From NCBI GenBank assembly GCA_027924585.1, contig BSBM01000870.1:4711001-4775000 (forward strand): DNA of 64,000 nt, in the 5' to 3' direction. Origin of the DNA: Larix kaempferi (Eukaryota > Streptophyta > Pinopsida > Pinales > Pinaceae). The position numbers and the translations under genes were made by a program. The stretch's first letter is position 1. Every line of letters starts with the position of its first letter. Below are positions 9,747-21,000 of this stretch, one piece after another. The notes under the pieces are model-generated. The model had not been told where the DNA came from. It made no database searches and saw nothing but the letters and a program-made list of their open reading frames with translations.

Positions 9747-11919
9747 CCCTTCCCCCCATACACTCCTCCACCTCACCCTCTACCTCCTCATCCTCCTCAT
9801 CCTCCTCCTCCCCCCATCCTCCTCATCATCCTCCTCCCCCTCTTTCCCTCTTCCTCCACTCCCCTCCTATCACCACTCCTCCTCCCTACCCTCCCTTCCT
9901 CTCCCCCTCTCTCCTCCTCCTCCTCCTCCCCCCTCCCCTCCCCCTCATTCTCCCCCAATCCTCCTCCTCCCCTTCCCACACTCTCCTCTACCTCACCCCC
10001 CATCCTCCTCGTCCTCGCCCCCTCCTTCTCCTCCTCCCCTCTCCCCCTCCTCCTTGCCTCTCCTCCTCCTCCCTACCCTCAACCATGTCACTTCCCCTCC
10101 CCCTATATCCTTATCCTCATCCTCCTAACACTTCCTCCCCACACTCTCCCTCCTCCTCCTCCTCCTCCCCCCTCCTTCTCCTCCTCCCCTCTCCCCCTCC
10201 TCCTCGCCTCTCCTCCTCCTCCCTACCCTCAACCATGTCACTTCCCCTCCCCCTATATCCTTATCCTCATCCTCCCAACACTTTCTCCCCACACTCTCCC
10301 TCATCCTCCTCCCCTCCCCTTCCCCCTCCTCCACCTCCTCCTTCCCCATCTCCCTCTTCTACCCTTCCCCAGTTCCTCCCCCTCCTCCCTCCCCTCTTCT
10401 CCCCTCCCTTCCCCCCCTCCTCCTCATCCTCACCCCCCACACACTCCCCCCCTTCCCCCCACACTCTTCTGCACCTTTCCCTCTCCATCCCACTCCTCTC
10501 CCCTCCCTTTCCACCATTCTCCTCACTCCACCCCACAACACTCTCCCCCTCCCCTTCCCCCCATACACTCCTCCACCTCGCCCTCTACCTCCATCTCCTC
10601 CACATCCTCCTCCTCCCCCCACCCTCCTCCTCGTCCTCCTCCGCATCTCTCCCTCTTCTTCCAATCCCCTCCCATTGCCACTACTCCTCCCTGCCCTCCC
10701 CTGCCCTCCATTCCTCTCCCCCTCTCTCCTCCTCCTCTTTCTCCCCACTCCCCTCCACCTCCTCCTCCCCTTCCCCACTCCTCTTCTTCCTTGTCCCCCT
10801 CTCTCCCTCCTCCTCTACCCCCCCCTCCTCCTCCCCATCCTCTGCCACCCCTCCTCCTCCCACTCCCACTTTCCCCACACACTCCCCCCATTCCCCCCAC
10901 ACTCCCCCCATTCCCCTTCCATTCCCCCCTCATGTCCCCTCCCTTTCCCCCATCCTCCTCATCCTCCCCACTCCACCCCACAACACTCTCCCCCTCTCCT
11001 CCCCCCCACTCGCTCCTCCACCTCTCCCTCTACATCCTCCTCCTCCTTGCCCCCCCTCCACCTTGTCTTCCTCCACCTCTCTCCCTCCTCCTCCACTCCC
11101 CTCCCATCGCCATTCCTCCTCCCCGCCCTCCCATGCCCTCCCTTCCTCTCCCCCTCTCTCCTCCTCCTCCTCCCCCTCCCCATTCCTCCTCTGCCTCCTC
11201 CCCTACTCCCCTGCAATAGTTCAATCCCCCTCTTCCTACTAACCCTCCACCACCCCTGCTTCCCCCCCCTCCTCCTCCTCCCACTTCCCCTTTCCCCACT
11301 CCTCCTCCACCTCCCACTCCCCCTTTCCCCACTCCTCCTCCCAATCCCTCTCTGCCTCTCACCAATCCTCATCCTCACCCTCACCCTCACCTCTTGCCAT
11401 CCTTCGCACCCTCCCCTTACCCTCCCCTCCCCTCACACTCCTCCTCCTCCTCTTCCTCTTCTTTCTACTCAACCACTCCCTACTCCTCCTACCCCTTCTC
11501 CCTACCCTCCCTTTTCCGCTCCAACTCCCCCTCCTCCTCCTCCACCTCTCCCTCCCACCACTCCCTACCCTCCTTTCTTACTCCTGCCACTCCCCTTACC
11601 GCCCATTTCCTCCACCACGCCTCCTCCCACTATTACCTCACTCCCCATCCCCTTATCCCTCCCCTTCCCTCTCCTCCCCTCCCCGTTCCACTCCTCCCCC
11701 CCTCCTTCTCCTCCCCCCCTCCTACTCCTCCTCCCCCTCTCTCCATCCTCCTACACTCCAATACCTTTTCCACTCCTCCTCCTCCTACTCCACCTCTCCC
11801 TCCCATCTCTCCCTACCCTCCTTCCTTACTCCTCCCACTCCCTCTCTTTCCTTACCCCTCCTTTCCTCCACCCGTCCCTCTCCCACTCTACCCTCTCTCC
11901 CCCCCTCCTCCCACTCTTT
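9747..11919 (+). repeat. Polypyrimidine (CCT-rich) tract, module 1
   Basis: About 2.17 kb in which the plus strand is almost wholly C and T (CCTCCTCCTCC, CCCCTCTCC, CACTCC), with rare A or G; the minus strand is correspondingly purine. An imperfect internal tandem unit of 150 bp carries the anchor AACCATGTCACTTCCCC twice (ATGs at 10085 and 10235). Long Pro/Ser/Leu-rich frames on the plus strand and Gly/Glu/Arg-rich ones on the minus strand follow from the composition and are not genes. The tract ends at CCCACTCTTTG. Confidence 0.93.
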
Positions 11920-12308
11920 GTACAACGACTTAAAAATATAAATAAATATAATTTAATGATATTGCATGAAATATAATTTTCCACATATATATATATTTTC
12001 AAACAACTTTAAAACGTTCTCTAAATATGTCATAGTAAAATGCAAAATTAACTACCAAGCTTAAATTAACTGCAAAATAATAAACTATAAAAATTGTTTA
12101 AAAAAATAAAATATGTAAACTAGAAAGAAAACACCTCTACTACCAACTCTAATATTGGACCATTCTTTGATCACATAAATTTTTTAATATTTAGGGCAAT
12201 AAACCATATATATATATATATAATTTAATTTACTTTAGTATCATTTAATTTAATTAAGATATTTTATTTTTATAAAGATTTACATTATAATTTTTTAAAT
12301 TTTGCATG

Positions 12309-12400
12309 TGAAAGCGCCTAATTGTAAAGAACCAACAATAAACTTCAAATCTAAAATTTATTCATGAGAAAGCGCCTAATTGTAAATAACCAACAAATTA
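12309..12400 (+). repeat. 58-bp direct repeat
   Basis: AAAGCGCCTAATTGTAAA followed by AACCAACAA occurs at 12311 and again at 12369, with similar flanks. Both copies are present in module 2. Confidence 0.7.
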
Positions 12401-12758
12401 ACATAGATCTTCCCTTTTTTAATTAATAAATATAAAATAACGATTTCATAATATATAACATATTACTAACCATATAACCTCGTGAGAAGATAATTTTATA
12501 GCAACAAATAAAGTCTAAATATAACACAGGCCGCTTAATCCAAATATAAAGAGAAGATAGTAATATAAACCCCAAAACCCTGAAACACTGGTCAGTTAAT
12601 CTAAATATTATAGTGATTTGGTTTGGGCCTAGCTGGGAACAAAACCCAACCCATTTTGCATACGGGTGAAGCCACTTTAAAATCTTTTATATTCAAAAAA
12701 TTTAAACAAGCTAAAGAAATTCGATGTCAATTGTTAAGGAAAAAAAAGAATCCACTAA

Positions 12759-12868
12759 ATTGGCTATGCCATTGCTAGTTCGGGTAGCTTCTTTAAGAAC
12801 AAGCTAATATTATTGTCAATTGGCTATGCCATTGCTAGTTCGGGTAGCTTCTTTAAGAACAAGCTAAT
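12759..12868 (+). repeat. 60-bp tandem repeat, two copies
   Basis: Units start at 12759 and 12819 with ATTGGCTATGCCATTGCTAG, then TTCGGGTAGCTTCTTTAAGA and ACAAGCTAAT. Module 2 has three units (60635, 60694, 60754). Confidence 0.9.
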
Positions 12869-14301
12869 GGAAAATTAGTTTTTAATGGAAATATATATAT
12901 ATATATATATATGCCAAATTATGTTTTAAACGATTCTGTTATGTGGTAGGAGGATGGCATAGAACTTGGCATGCCCTTCTTAAATGATCACTATTAGACA
13001 GGCCCTTGTGGCGCAAATATTAAGAGGAGATACCCGTAAAGCTCAGAGCCACAGGGAATGTGAGACGACCGAATGTTTAGAAGGCTGCCAAATTGTAGGA
13101 GCAATTGAGCAGTTGAAATGTATGGAGGTCGTGTGTGGCAGTTTTGGGTAGTGATAATAGAGAATGTACTTACTGACAGTCAGATATTTGCATAAGTCAT
13201 AAACAAATATACCTAGTGAATCAGCATAACAAGGGACTGAAAACTTATGCCACATATGCCACATATACAGCTTGGTGCCAATTCTGAAACAGTGTCGAAT
13301 GTGGAATCCCTAGACCCATTTACCTCTCAGGACCATGCACTTGAATGAACGACGAAAAAAATGGATGGCATAGCAGGGATAGTCACGGAAGTTATTGGAA
13401 ATATCGATCCTCTAGTCTGAAACCCTATGCCTAATAGCTCAGAACAAAACCCAACCGAGTTTTCTTATGGGTTAAGCCACTATAAAAAAAGACATAATCC
13501 AAAATCTTTTATACCACAAGTTTGTGCCTCAAATCTTATACAAGGTCCAAAAAATTTAAACCATAGATGCCTGAGATTTTCTAGGGTTTTTGAGAGAAGA
13601 GCAGAAATCAAACATTTATTTCAAGGCTAAAATAAATAAACATAAATAAAATCACTAGCTCTACTACAGCTTCTTAGAGCAAAACAGAACTTAGAGAAAA
13701 TAATAAAAAACCCAACCCTCATGGAAACGCTCAAGAACATAACCCATCTCTCATTGCAACGCCCAAGTGATTAACAGAAATGAATGAGATTGCTTGTAAA
13801 GGATGTGCTAAGAGGGAACAATAAAAGAATATACCTGGAATTGAATCCCCACAATTTTTTGGAGAAAACATTGATGTCAGCTTCATCCTCGATTCCCCTT
13901 AAGCTCGTTTCCACCATTCAAGTTCATCCAACAGCCCAAATCGTTGCCTCTATTTTAGTCCAGCCTCCTCTATTTCTTTGCCTGCAAGTTCTTTGCTTTT
14001 GTTTCTGTCCAACCTCCTTAGACATTAAACCACAATCTGATTCAGACACCGATTAAACCATAATCAGACATTAAACCACAGACTAACCCATACTCAGACA
14101 TTAAATCACAATCAAATTCATACACCCGAGCACACAGACTCATATTCCACTCGAAACCCTAGCATACAAACCCACCAAAGGAGGAAGGAGGAGTTAAATA
14201 TTGAAATCCAAAACACACCAGATAAGTGAGCAGATTTGTCTCTTCCCATATCTATCTATTAATTTTGAAGGGCCTCCCATTCATTTCGAAGGGCTTCCGA
14301 G

Positions 14302-14871
14302 ATGGATCAGCGACACAGAGCACTAGGAATTCGGAAATGGGCATTCGTATGCCTCTGTACAATGTACATTCTCAGTTATCATGGGGGGATTCAAACACAG
14401 GTGAGCGATGATCTAGAGATAGTGCGACTCAGGCTGATGCACAGAAACAACCATGGCTTGTCGGAGAGAAGATTCGAAACCGTGACGTCCCTTCTCCGCC
14501 ATGACAAGATCCATCTCGCAGCCTTCGCGGCCTCTGTAGACAACAATCTCCACTCATTGTCGTCGTCCTTACACAATCGGCTAGAAAAAATGCTCCCAAA
14601 TATGGCCTTCGGCTGTAGCACCGGAAGCAACGCTCATCGTCGTTGTCCTTACAAGTATTCATATTCGGACTTGTCAAGTAGCCGTGGCATCTTCGTCTAC
14701 GATACAGCCACAATAAGCTCTTCCAATAGCTCCCTGCCGAGACCCTGAATCCCAAATATGGCCTTCGGCTGTAGCACCGGAAAGCATGGCAATAGCTTCC
14801 ATGGGGCCGACGGTGTCCTTGCATTAGGATAAGGCTAGATCTCGTTTGCTTTACAGATCGGTTTCACCTTT
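14302..14871 (+). pseudogene. Nepenthesin-like aspartic protease pseudogene, module 1
   Basis: The frame starts at the ATG at 14302 with a basic then hydrophobic N-terminus (WAFVCLCTMYILSY) that could be a signal peptide. A prodomain-like part (VRLRLMHRNNHGLSERR) follows, then CPYKYSYSD, and after a stop at 14746 the same frame continues IPNMAFGCSTG, GADGVLALG, stop, stop, ISFALQIG. The CPYxYSYxD, PNxAFGC and GADGxxxLG order is that of the plant pepsin A1/nepenthesin family, which are secreted or vacuolar proteases. The N-lobe block that should hold the catalytic DTGS is absent. In its place a second PNMAFGCSTG has been copied upstream (near 14593). With no catalytic Asp and stops at 14746, 14830 and 14836 it is dead. 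A damaged copy is at 62220. Confidence 0.75.
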
Positions 14872-15479
14872 CAATAACAAATTCTTGACCATCTCAACCA
14901 ACCCTCCACGAATGAACACCAGTCTGAACAAATGCACAGATACACAAAAACATGGCGCTCCACAACATTCCTTGATGGAGTGAACAATGAGACAAAGCAA
15001 AGCAGAAAATCCATTGCCGTAAAGATGGTTAAATCAAAGTAGAAAAGCCACCCCCGTAAATATGGTTAACTAGTCGTTAGAATGTAAAACGATTTCAAAC
15101 TCAAAAGAGATAGTTGAATATTTGAATTTAACTACAATTAATTCAAACTTATCCAACGATGTCGATTAAGAATATGGTTATGTTCCAACGGTCAAATTCA
15201 AATTCTCCAGAAAAATACTGTCAGGGTTAGAGCGTGCTTCAGCAACACCACTCTCACATATCAATTCTACAGCGTGTCAATGAAAATTTCAGCCTAAGTT
15301 TTTTGTTTATCCATTTGATCATTAGTTCTTGTCAGTTATCCCATATCTATCCCAAAAACTTAGAGAACTTCCATCGCTAGTATCAGTGATGATGTCCAGT
15401 AGAGAAAATTCTGTAAAAATAAACAAAACATTTCACCAAGAAACCTCAACACTTGATTCATGACGATTGTGAGCCAATA
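14872..15479. other. Non-coding spacer, module 1
   Basis: AT-rich sequence shared with module 2, with no recognisable gene, RNA or transposon end. One indel near 15050-15085 (about 32 bp) separates the modules. Confidence 0.5.
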
Positions 15480-15592
15480 TGTCAAGAAAGAAATTGTGGT
15501 CGGAGAAAATTGTGTGTGGGATGATCCCAGCTCTGCCACACGAGATTCGAACCCGAGGACACAAGCTAAGAATTACCGCTCTTCGCCACTAA
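15480..15592 (-). ncRNA. tRNA-like internal promoter boxes, probable SINE remnant
   Basis: On the minus strand AGTGGCGAAGAGCGG (A-box-like, near 15576-15590) is followed about 25 bases later by GGGTTCGAATCTC (B-box-like, near 15543-15555). This is the spacing of a tRNA-derived RNA polymerase III promoter. No acceptor stem pairs at the ends, so this is more likely the head of a tRNA-derived SINE than a tRNA gene. It directly adjoins the lectin fragment. A second copy is at 63408-63465. Confidence 0.45.
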
Positions 15593-15916
15593 AATACCTT
15601 GAGATTTACCAGTACTGATATTCCAAACCACGGTTCCATCGGTGTCTTAGAGTACCAAGTCTCTATTACTCTTCAGCTTGAGCGTCGCGCCCTCTGAGAC
15701 CATCCTGTTCCTGTTTGCAGTCCAAATCTCCATTGCAGGAAGCAAGGTGAGATTCAATCCCAAAACAACAGACAGAACGAATTTGCCAGAAGAATTGAAT
15801 CCAAACACGGCTCTATTGTTTTCGCTAATAATGGCATTAGCATTTCCCTCTGTAACCGCTCTGAAGGGCCTCTGCACCGTGTTGTGGCTAGGGTTGCGGG
15901 AGTTATTGATCGCCAC
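15593..15916 (-). pseudogene. Bulb-type (G-type) lectin domain fragment
   Basis: The minus-strand translation contains NNRAVFGFNSSGKFVLSVV, then EIWTANRNRMVSEGATLKL, NRDLVL, one stop (Arg expected), DTDGTVVWNISTGKSQGI. The order FGF, xWxANRNxPV, ATLxLxxDGDLVL, DxDGTxVW is that of the mannose-binding bulb-lectin domain at the extracellular N-terminus of S-domain receptor-like kinases. Only about 105 residues of the N-terminal domain remain; there is no PAN, transmembrane or kinase region. The stop near 15648 and the abrupt SINE-like junction mark it as a gene fragment. The assigned start (15916) is only the first ATG in the frame. Confidence 0.78.
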
Positions 15917-16973
15917 TTTCCAATTGGAAAATTAAACACAGGAAAATTGTTGTAGCGTTCCAACGTTGGAAAATCAAAGTGATGCAATCAAAGAAAATTG
16001 TTGTAGCGTACCAGCGTTGGAAGAAAGTTTTAAATACAATACTTCATTCCCGTGACTTCAACGACCTCTAGACCAATTCATGTTGATTTGTGGCACTTGA
16101 TTAAAAGAAGTCCGTTTCTATTATCATTTTTGTTACCGTGGCATGAAGCACACACGAAAAAAAAAAGAGTTACTCGTAAACAGAAAAATATGTGGCTGAC
16201 TAAATGCTTAAAGATTTTTCATGGTCTTTTAAACACTTCTTAACCCTTATAATAGCATACAAAAACAATATATACACTTGAAGAAATCATCATCACTTAA
16301 AGAAATCATTATTTGATTTTGACTAGCGTTATAAAGGAATCACATAACTCATATTTAAAAACTTTTAAACTTATTAGTTTACATATTTGGAGGGTATAAA
16401 GAATACGAATAATATATTATATTTAGATTTTACAAGCTGGCATTAATGTTTTTTATGTTGTATGAGTGAGAGGGAACACGATTTGGATATGTTTCAAGTA
16501 TGATGAATATTAATTATTTGTTATTGAAGTAGGGTTTAGTGATCATGTCATGTGGCATATAGATATTAAGATAATATTTAAAGGTAAGATAATATTTGAA
16601 AGTAATTATTATGATAATTAGTGGTTGTGTATGATTATATTGACAATGAGATGAAGGAGGCTAAGTAAAAGATATTATAAATAATTTTTTTAAGTAGAAT
16701 TTGTTAGATATAAATAAGTTGTTCAAATTTGTATAGCTTATTTTTAATAATTAATATAGATTATTAGTTAGTTATCATGTTAATTGGTGATAAATTAAGT
16801 TTTCACATCTAGACCATGTGGGGATTCATCCAATACAACTATTACTTTGGTCCTTATCTTTTAACTTAATTTTTGTGAACTGCCATTTTCATCTCTATGA
16901 AGTTATGAGAACTAAATTCGTGTAGTTCTTAGGGATAGCTAAGTGTAGTTCTTATCCATAACTAGAATATATG
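15917..16973. other. AT-rich spacer before the satellite array
   Basis: No gene, RNA or transposon end recognised. A duplicated AAAATTGTTGTAGCGT(T/A)CCA word lies near 15940-16020. This part has no counterpart in the visible portion of module 2, where the satellite begins within 20 bp of the lectin break. Confidence 0.5.
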
Positions 16974-18039
16974 TGACTACGTGTTCATCTTATTAATCTC
17001 CAATGATGGCCATCTTAGTATTCATTTGTCACGGTTTTGTGGGGCTATTCGTATGGATTTATCATGTAATTCATAGCCCAAATATCTCCCCCACTTAGTT
17101 TAAGACTTGCTTCACCTCTTTGCTTGGTATACAATATATTCTTTATTTATATCTTTTAGAAGTTTGTGTCTCCTTATTTGAACCCATGTCTAGTATAAAA
17201 GAAATATACAATAACTCTTTATGCAGGTTTAAATGATTATTTGTTGAAGGGTAAGAAAGGATGGCTCAAGTAGTGGAGAAGATGGAAGAGTGGCAGAAAG
17301 GATGGCTCAAGTAGTGGAGAAGATGGAAGAGTGGTAGATGACACACATAATGTACAAAGGAAATTGGACACTTGTAAGGGAAATTGATCAATTACAATCA
17401 TAAAACCAACTCGTTAGAAGTGAGCATGGAAGCAACAAATGAAAAAATCACTATGTAGGCATAAACAATCAAATATCTACACGCTAAAGTGAAAAATCTA
17501 CAATTGGAATAATTCCCTTGCTTCTTTAAAACTCCTTCTCCCACTACATTAATTGGTTCAATTGATAAGTGTCAACAAGCTACAAAAAAAGAAGATATAA
17601 TGGAGTAGAGTTCTTTCATGACAACTATCATTGACACCTCCTATGTATCCTCTTATGTAGCTTGCATGAAGACATCCCATTAGGAGCATGGAACCTGCAC
17701 TACCTACCTTTATTACTTATGTTTTATAGAAATTTGTTAATTTTGGGGACAGTTTATTAGGCTCTTCAGAAGCCATGTAATGAATAGTAATAGTAGAACT
17801 TTCAATTTCCACTACAAGGAAAACACCATGTAGTGGAGGCTTTCTAGAGGTTTTTAGTGTTATAATATTGGGAAAAATAAAAATTTAAACCTTCTCCATT
17901 CATAGTGGAGGTTTTAGTGGTGGTTTTAATGGATGTTTTCAATAACTTACAAATTTTAGGTGGGCGGAGGTTTTCTTCTTCGGTGCTTCTATACATAATA
18001 CACACTAGTGTGTTCAAAACAAAATAGCTACAATATCTT

Positions 18040-21000
18040 TGACTACGTGTTCATCTTATTAATCTCCAATGATGGCCATCTTAGGATTCATTTGTCAAGG
18101 TTTTGTGGGGCTATTCATATGGATTTCTCATGTAATTGATAGCCCAAATATCTCCCCCACTTAGTTTAAAAATTGCTTTGCCTCTTTGCTTGGTATACAA
18201 TATATTCTTTATTTATATCTTTTAGAACTTTGTGTCTCCTTATTTGAACCCCTCTCTAGTATAAAAGAAATATACAATAACTCTTTATATAGGTTTGAAT
18301 GACTACTTGTTGAAGGATAAGAAAGGATGGCTCAAGTAGTGGAGAAGATGGAAGAGTGGCAGAAGACACACATAATGTACAAAGGAAATTGGACACTTAG
18401 AAGGGGAATTGATCAATTACAATCCAAAAACAATCTCATTAGAAGAGAGCATGGAAGCGACAAATGAAAAAATCACTCTATAGCCATAAACAATCAAATA
18501 TATACATGCTAAAGAGAAAAATATACAATTGGAATAATTCCCTCACTTCTTCAAAACTCCTTCTCCCAATACATTAATTGGTTCAATTGATAATTGTCAG
18601 CAAGCTACAAAAGAAGAAGATATAATGGAGTAGAGTTCTTTCATGAAAACTACAATTGACACCTCCTTCGTATCCTCTTTTGTAGGTTGCATGAAGAAAT
18701 CCCATTAGGAGCATGGAACCTGCAGTACCTACCCTTATTACTTACGTTTTATAGAACTTTGTTAATTTTGGGACAGTTCATTAGGCTCTTCAGAAGCCAT
18801 GCAGTGAATAGTAATAGTAGAATTTTGAATTTGCAATACAAGGAGAACACCATGTAGTGGGGGATTTCTAGAGGTTTTTAGTGTTATAATATTGGGCAAA
18901 ATAAAAATTAAAAAATTCTGCCATTCACAGTTGAGGTTTTAGTGGTGGTTTTAATGGATGTTTTCTATAACTTACAAATTTTGGGTGGGTAGAGGTTTCT
19001 TTCTTTGGTGTTTCTATACATAATAAACACTAGTGCGTTCAAAACAAAATAACTACAATATCTATGACTACATGTTCATCTTTTTAATCTCTAGTGATGG
19101 CCATCTTAAGATTCATTTGTCATGGTTTTGTGGGGCTATTTGTATGGATTTATCATGTAATTCATAGCCCAAATATCTCCCCAAATTAGTTTAAGACTTG
19201 CTTCACCTCTTTGCTTGGTATACAATATATTCTTTATTTATATCTTTTAGAACTTTTTGTCTCCTTATTTGAAGCCATGTGTAGTATATAAGAAACATAC
19301 AATAACTCTTTATGTAGGTTTGATGATTACTTGTCGAAGTGTAAGAAAGTTTGGCTCAAGTAGTGGAGAAGATGGAGGAGTGGCAGATGACACGCATAAT
19401 ATACAATGGAAATTGGACACTTGTAAGGGAAATTGATCAATTACAATCCAAAAACAATCTCGTTAGAAGTGAGCATGGAAGCAACAAATGAAAAAATCAC
19501 TATGTAGGCATAACCAATCAAATATCTACACTCTAAAGTGAAAAATATACAATTCGAATAATTCCCTTGCTTCTTTAAAACTCCTTCTCCCACTACATTA
19601 ATTGGTTCAATTGATAATTGTAAACAAGCTACAAAAGAAGAAGATATAATGGAGTAGAGTTCTTTCATGAAAACTACAATTGACACCTCCTATGTATCCT
19701 CTTGTGTAGGTTGCATGAAGAAATCCCATTAAGAGCACGGAACCTGCACTAACTTCCTTTACTACTTGTGTTTTATAGAACTTTGTTTATCTTGGGATAG
19801 TTTATTAGGCTCTTCAGAAGCCATGTAGTGAATAGTAATAGTAGAATTTTGAATTACCTGAAGTGAATAGTAATAGTAATACTTTGTGTTTTCCTTGTAG
19901 TGAATAGTAATAGTAATCGTAGAAGTTTGTAGGTTGCATGAAGAAATCCCATTAGGAGCATGGAACGTGCACTACCTACCCTTATTACTTATGTTTTATA
20001 GAACTTTGTTAATTTTGGGATAGCTTATTAGGCTCTTCAAAAGCCATGTAGTGAATAGTAATAATAGGATTTTGAATTTGCACTACAAGGAAAACACCAT
20101 GTAGTGGAGGATTTCTAGAGGTTTTTAGTGTTATAATATTGGGAAAAATAGAAATTAAAAAACTTTGCCATTCACAGTGGTGGTTTTAGTGGTGGATTTA
20201 ATGGATGTTTTCTATAACTTACAAATTTTGGGTGGGCGGAGGTTTTTTTCTTCGGCGCTTCTATACATAATACACACTTGTGCGTTCAAAACAAAATATC
20301 TACAATATCTATGACTACGTGTTCATCTTATTAATCTCCAATGATGGCCATCTTAGGATTCATTTGTCACGGTTGGGTGGGGCTATTCATACGGATTTCT
20401 CATGTAATTCAAAGCCCAAATATCTCCCCCACTTAGTTTAAGAATTGCTTCACCTCTTTTAGAACTTTGTGTCTCCTTATTTGAAGCCATGTGTAGTATA
20501 TAATAAATATGAAAAACTCTTTATGTCAGTTTGAATGATTACTTGTTGAAGGGAAATAAAGTTTGGCTAAAGCAGTGGAGAAGATGGAGGAGTGGCAGAT
20601 GACACGCATAATGTACAATGGAAATTGGACACTTGTAAGCGAAATCGATCAATTACAATCCAAAAAAAATCTCGTTAGAAGTGAGCATGGAAGCAACAAA
20701 TGAAAAAATCACTATGTAGGCATAAACAATCAAATATCTACACTCTAAAGTGAAAAATATACAATTGGAATAATTCCCTTGCTTCTTTAAAATCCTTCTC
20801 CCACTACATTAATTGGTTCAATTGATAACTGTCAACAAGCTAAAAAAGAAGAAGATATAATGGAGTAGAGTTCTTTCATGAAAACTACAATTGACACCTC
20901 CTACGTATCCTCTTGTGTAGGTTGCATGAAGAAATCCCATTAGGAGCATGGAACCTGCACTACCTTCCTTTACTACTTATGTTTTATAGAACTTTGTTAG

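Larger units (their letters stand above)
11920..14301. other. AT-rich non-coding DNA with small repeats, module 1
   Basis: No recognisable gene. It holds TA-rich runs (about 12209-12222 and 12891-12912), a 58-bp direct repeat, a 60-bp tandem repeat and a diverged repeat pair (12638-12710 and 13440-13560, both with AACAAAACCCAACC then AAGCCACT then AAATCTTTTATA). A 90-codon frame at 13784-14056 is kept open in module 2 (61702-61974), but it has no recognisable domain, so it is only noted. Short CAGACATTAAACCACA repeats run 14020-14125. Confidence 0.6.
1..15697. repeat. Segmental duplication, module 1
   Basis: The whole stretch matches 36844-63565 in the same order and orientation, except for a 10.2-kb element inserted in module 2 and expansions in the pyrimidine tract. 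Window position 1 aligns with 36844, and the left offset stays near 36.8 kb up to the reverse LTR end (9746 against 46545). After the insertion the offset is about 47.9 kb. By eye there are roughly 0-3 mismatches per 60 bases. Homology ends inside the lectin fragment at 15697/63565. The shared nested insertions show that the block was duplicated after they had accumulated. The left end of module 1 lies outside the window. Confidence 0.9.

Noticed and set aside
9712-11976. Long Pro/Ser/Leu-rich and Gly/Glu/Arg-rich open frames (139-433 codons) over the pyrimidine tract
   Set aside because: Frames are open in several phases on both strands because CCT-type repeats contain no stop codons; no domain, start context or conservation of one frame.
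13784-14056. 90-codon frame kept open in both modules
   Set aside because: The modules are too similar for openness to mean selection, and no domain or gene context is visible.
15541-15592. True tRNA gene
   Set aside because: A- and B-box-like words are present but no acceptor stem or full cloverleaf can be drawn.
19441-19686. Open frames of 60-81 codons in the satellite (also 25748, 26665, 29849, 31005, 31813)
   Set aside because: Present in single monomers only; equivalent positions in the other monomers carry stops.
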